The notes beneath the pieces are model-generated. The model had not been told where the DNA came from. It did no database searches and worked only from the letters and a program-made list of their open reading frames with translations. A program made the position numbers and the translations under genes. Source: Gammaproteobacteria bacterium (lineage in GTDB: Bacteria; Pseudomonadota; Gammaproteobacteria; SZUA-21). Taken from it: 7,035 bases of DNA. The stretch spans positions 1 through 7,035 of the forward strand of contig QIKQ01000033.1 of the NCBI GenBank assembly GCA_003233075.1. The letters are read 5' to 3'. Positions 5,771 to 7,035 of this stretch are shown piece after piece. The stretch's first letter is position 1. Each line of letters starts with the position of its first letter.

Positions 5771-6225
5771 CTAAAATTCGATATAACTAAAACGAGCATT
5801 TTCAGTTAACACTGCCATCGACTTCAGCTCAGTGAGCAATATTTTATCTTGTGTTAATTTATCTATACCCGTAGCGTTATAGATTTAGGTGTTAGTGCGT
5901 GTAGATGTGCCTTAGATTTGGTTTTTCCGATTGAAAAAAAATGCAGACTTAGTCGCTCTAAGTTGAGTTTTTTTAATTGAGGAAAAATCGAAGAAAAATC
6001 GAAGATGAGACACAGATGCATGTGAAAACACCTAAATTTATAACGCTACGGGTATATACTGGCAACTGGTTTCAATAACAAAAACTCTCGTTGCCCTTGC
6101 ACTGTTTGTGTTGTTACCGGTATTGCCGTTAATACTTGGCCAGACTTAAGCTAAAACCTTACCTGATAACCAAACATACAGGAAATTTCTACATAGTCAT
6201 GTAAGTCACACGCGATCTTTCTCAT
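5771..6225 (-). pseudogene. rof: Rho-binding antiterminator (Rof family), broken by a nonsense codon and a MITE
   Basis: An ATG at 6225 with AAGGA 7 bases upstream opens MRKIACDLHDYVEISCMFGY, the typical Rof start with its CD-x-x-DY motif (residues 6-11). Codon 25 is TAG (6151-6153). The frame continues LKSGQVL (26-32) and REFLLLKPVASI (46-57) up to 6055, where a 189-bp MITE enters. Beyond the MITE the same frame resumes at 5863 (DKLTQDKILL, 58-67) and ends FSYIEF with TAG at 5771-5773. Removing the MITE plus one TA copy gives 87 codons, the usual Rof length. Rof proteins are Sm-like folds that bind Rho and reduce Rho-dependent termination. With the stop and the insertion only a 24-residue peptide would form, so this copy is dead unless the stop is read through. 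The family call is from motif memory; the frame reconstruction is direct. Confidence 0.82.
5866..6054. mobile_element. MITE-1, 189 bp, near-palindromic, with TA target duplication
   Basis: The terminal inverted repeats are 28 bases with one mismatch (G at 5882 against A on the other arm). They begin TACCCGTAGCGTTATA and run on through TTTAGGTGTT. TA dinucleotides flank the element at 5864-5865 and 6055-6056. The interior is also roughly self-complementary around a central stem CTTAG-tcgct-CTAAG (about 5947-5961), so the whole element could fold into one long hairpin. One arm contains an 11-base tandem duplication (AAGAAAAATCG, near 5982-6003). There is no coding capacity. TA duplication suggests mobilisation by an IS630/Tc1-type transposase, which is inference; none is in the window. 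It also carries GTGTTAGT (5889-5896), identical to one arm of the MarR-type palindrome. Confidence 0.85.
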
Positions 6226-6248
6226 AATTTTTCCTTGTTTGATAACTC

Positions 6249-6420
6249 ATACCAATTCGCTTAAGTAAGTGGTCAACTTTTCTTAAGAGAAACAATGAGG
6301 ATAAATGTTCAAGAACAATGCGCTTGATTGAGCAATAGCTGGCTATTGGGATTGAAAGCAATGCGGTTCTTGGATATTTAAACCATTTGAAGATGACCCG
6401 TTATTTATGCGACTTGGTAT
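6249..6420. mobile_element. MITE-2, about 170 bp, probable TA-flanked element
   Basis: ATACCAATTCGCTTAAGTAA (6249-6268) and the reverse complement of 6401-6420 (ATACCAAGTCGCATAAATAA) match at 17 of 20 positions. TA dinucleotides lie symmetrically at 6250-6251 and 6418-6419 and could be the target duplication, making the core 6252-6417. The interior holds a hairpin: CAAGAAC (6310-6316) pairs with GTTCTTG (6366-6372), and CAATAG-ctgg-CTATTG (6333-6348) forms the tip. No coding capacity is evident. It sits between the DUF2024 stop (6423) and the rof start (6225). The termini differ from MITE-1, so it is a separate family. Confidence 0.65.
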
Positions 6421-6422
6421 CA

Positions 6423-6686
6423 CTAACCCGCAGGGCAACCCTGCATAGGAATAATATAATATCCAGTTGCTTCGATTTGTTGCTTAACAGCCGGATTTGC
6501 CATTTCACTATGGCAAAAGTCGCACGCCTGTTGTTTTATATCGGCATCGTTAATGCCGATAGAATCAAGATAATGCTGAGCAAACTCGGTCGCCTGTGTT
6601 TTGGTTGCATCTGAAACCAAAACATCAAAATGATAATAGTTGCCATTAGCGGTGGTTACGTGGGTATCGAATATATGTGCTTTCAT
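6423..6686 (-). CDS. DUF2024 family protein
   Basis: A protein of 87 residues, full length for the family. It opens MKAHIFDTHV (1-10) and HFDVLVSDAT (19-28), continues with a helix FAQHYLDSIG (35-44), then CDFCHSEMANP (55-65) and GYYIIPMQGCP (75-85). This order of FDTHV, HFDVLV, C-x-FCHSE-x-ANP and GYYII-x-M-x-GCP is the DUF2024 signature as I know it. The family's function is undefined; the conserved CxxCH and C-terminal cysteine (84) would suit metal or thiol chemistry. There is no signal peptide. The ribosome binding site is weak (AGAG, about 9 bases). Its stop lies only 2 bases from the MITE-2 terminus, so the insertion spared the gene but changed its 3' flank. The next gene downstream on this strand is the broken rof. 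Confidence 0.88.
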   Translation of the reverse strand: MKAHIFDTHVTTANGNYYHFDVLVSDATKTQATEFAQHYLDSIGINDADIKQQACDFCHSEMANPAVKQQIEATGYYIIPMQGCPAG

Positions 6687-6753
6687 TATTAAAATCTCTA
6701 GTATGACTGTTATATTTTATCGTCAATGTGAGGATAAAAATTGCGCTTGCTTT

Positions 6754-6781
6754 AGCATGGCCAACTAGTGTCGACCATGCT
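6754..6781 (-). repeat. Inverted repeat upstream of DUF2024 (weak terminator candidate)
   Basis: AGCATGG (6754-6760) and CCATGCT (6775-6781) form a 7-base stem around a 14-base loop, in the gap between the truncated gene at 6796-6945 and DUF2024. On the minus strand a T-run (ATTTTTAT) follows about 12 bases later, too far for a standard terminator. Confidence 0.3.
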
Positions 6782-6795
6782 GTTATGAGTCTGTA

Positions 6796-6945
6796 TTATT
6801 GGCTGATACTCGGTAAGCTCAAATCACCGGAAGCTACATCAAAGACATCAACAACACACAATAATGGTGCATGTACTTGCTGATTTACTCTTAGACCAGC
6901 AGTCACACCATCAAAGTTAAAGGCTTCAGGAAAGCCTAGTTCTTT
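6796..6945 (-). pseudogene. C-terminal remnant of an unrecognised protein, cut by an IS
   Basis: On the minus strand 49 codons run from the IS boundary to TAA at 6796-6798. The translated tail includes FPEAFNFDGVTAGLRVN (residues 5-21), HAPLLCVVDVFD (25-36) and ends LSLPSISQ. The balanced residue choice and alternating hydrophobic strand pattern look like real protein, not chance reading. I do not recognise the family. Just upstream (6948-6950 on this strand) a stop codon lies in IS-end DNA, so the N-terminal part has been separated and this piece has no start of its own. It was on the same strand as DUF2024, about 110 bases upstream of it. Part of the gene might survive beyond the IS, outside the window. 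Confidence 0.5.
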
Positions 6946-6946
6946 T

Positions 6947-7035
6947 CAGCAGTGTCCGGTTAGAAACTTGCATTAACTAGAGGAAATTTTTAGTAAAAAA
7001 ACATCAAAAAAGGCGATTATTTTCTTGACATGAGG
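6947..7035 (+). mobile_element. IS terminal end entering from the right edge
   Basis: The sequence beginning CAGCAGTGTCCGGTTAG at 6947 matches the inverted copy at 1644-1668 (21 of 25). It is followed by AT-rich, apparently non-coding DNA to the window edge, as expected for the leader of an IS before its transposase gene. An ATG at 7030 has no suitable ribosome binding site, so the transposase start is probably further right. I placed the tip at 6947 because the truncated gene's reading frame becomes implausible there. The family is not established. Confidence 0.6.

Noticed and set aside
5697..5785. In-frame upstream extension of the MarR gene that reads like protein (LAEQGISVSGTNTVAQALT)
   Set aside because: It has no start codon before a stop upstream, it contains the palindromic operator, and the ATG at 5696 has a ribosome binding site and gives a normal MarR N-terminus.
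5407..5790. Plus-strand open frame of 127 codons with hydrophobic segments
   Set aside because: It is antisense to the MarR gene, whose domain structure and operator are clear; no ribosome binding site supports it.
6387..6614. Plus-strand open frame of 75 codons
   Set aside because: It is antisense to the well-supported DUF2024 gene and begins inside MITE-2.

Overview
The window looks like an accessory, transposon-worn stretch of a gammaproteobacterial chromosome, probably a marine or cold-water Alteromonadales/Vibrionales-type organism. That rests on moderate-to-low GC, AAGGA-type ribosome binding sites, and the mix of genes (Rof, DUF2024, a MocR regulator, a CxxC redoxin) with several IS and MITE pieces. 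The genus cannot be fixed from the sequence alone.

Layout. 1-217: the 3' end of an ISAzo13-type insertion sequence. It has cut off a glutamine amidotransferase-like gene, leaving only that gene's first 41 codons (218-340, minus). 376-1224 (minus): two thioredoxin-fold genes, a small CxxC protein and a CPGC redoxin, formerly in line with the truncated amidotransferase. A doubtful 74-codon ORF lies upstream (1226-1450). 1451-1775: no convincing gene; it holds small hairpins and one end of a second IS type (1644-1668). 1776-3453 (minus): a two-gene operon of a class II aldolase/adducin-family protein and a DHDPS/NAL-superfamily lyase. 3565-5025 (plus): the divergent MocR/GabR-type regulator, with repeat-rich operator DNA between. 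5097-5696 (minus): a MarR-family regulator with a C-terminal four-cysteine tail and a perfect 19-bp palindrome upstream. 5771-6225 (minus): a broken rof (Rho-binding antiterminator) gene carrying a premature stop and a 189-bp MITE. 6249-6420: a second MITE-like element. 6423-6686 (minus): a DUF2024 protein. 6796-6945 (minus): the C-terminal end of an unrecognised protein, cut by an IS whose end occupies 6947-7035.

How the genes work together. The clearest functional unit is the MocR divergon: the regulator's PLP/aminotransferase domain probably senses an amino compound and controls the two C-C lyase genes, whose substrate I cannot name. The MarR-type regulator probably controls itself through the palindrome. 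The redoxin and thioredoxin-like pair probably do thiol-disulfide or peroxide chemistry in the cytoplasm. The rest records damage by mobile DNA: three genes (amidotransferase, rof, and the gene at 6796-6945) are truncated or interrupted, and the ends of one IS type lie in inverted orientation on either side of a 5.3-kb block.

I see no CRISPR array, tRNA or rRNA gene, and no new defence-type system. The most informative observation is the rof gene, which can be rebuilt exactly by removing the MITE together with one copy of its TA target duplication.
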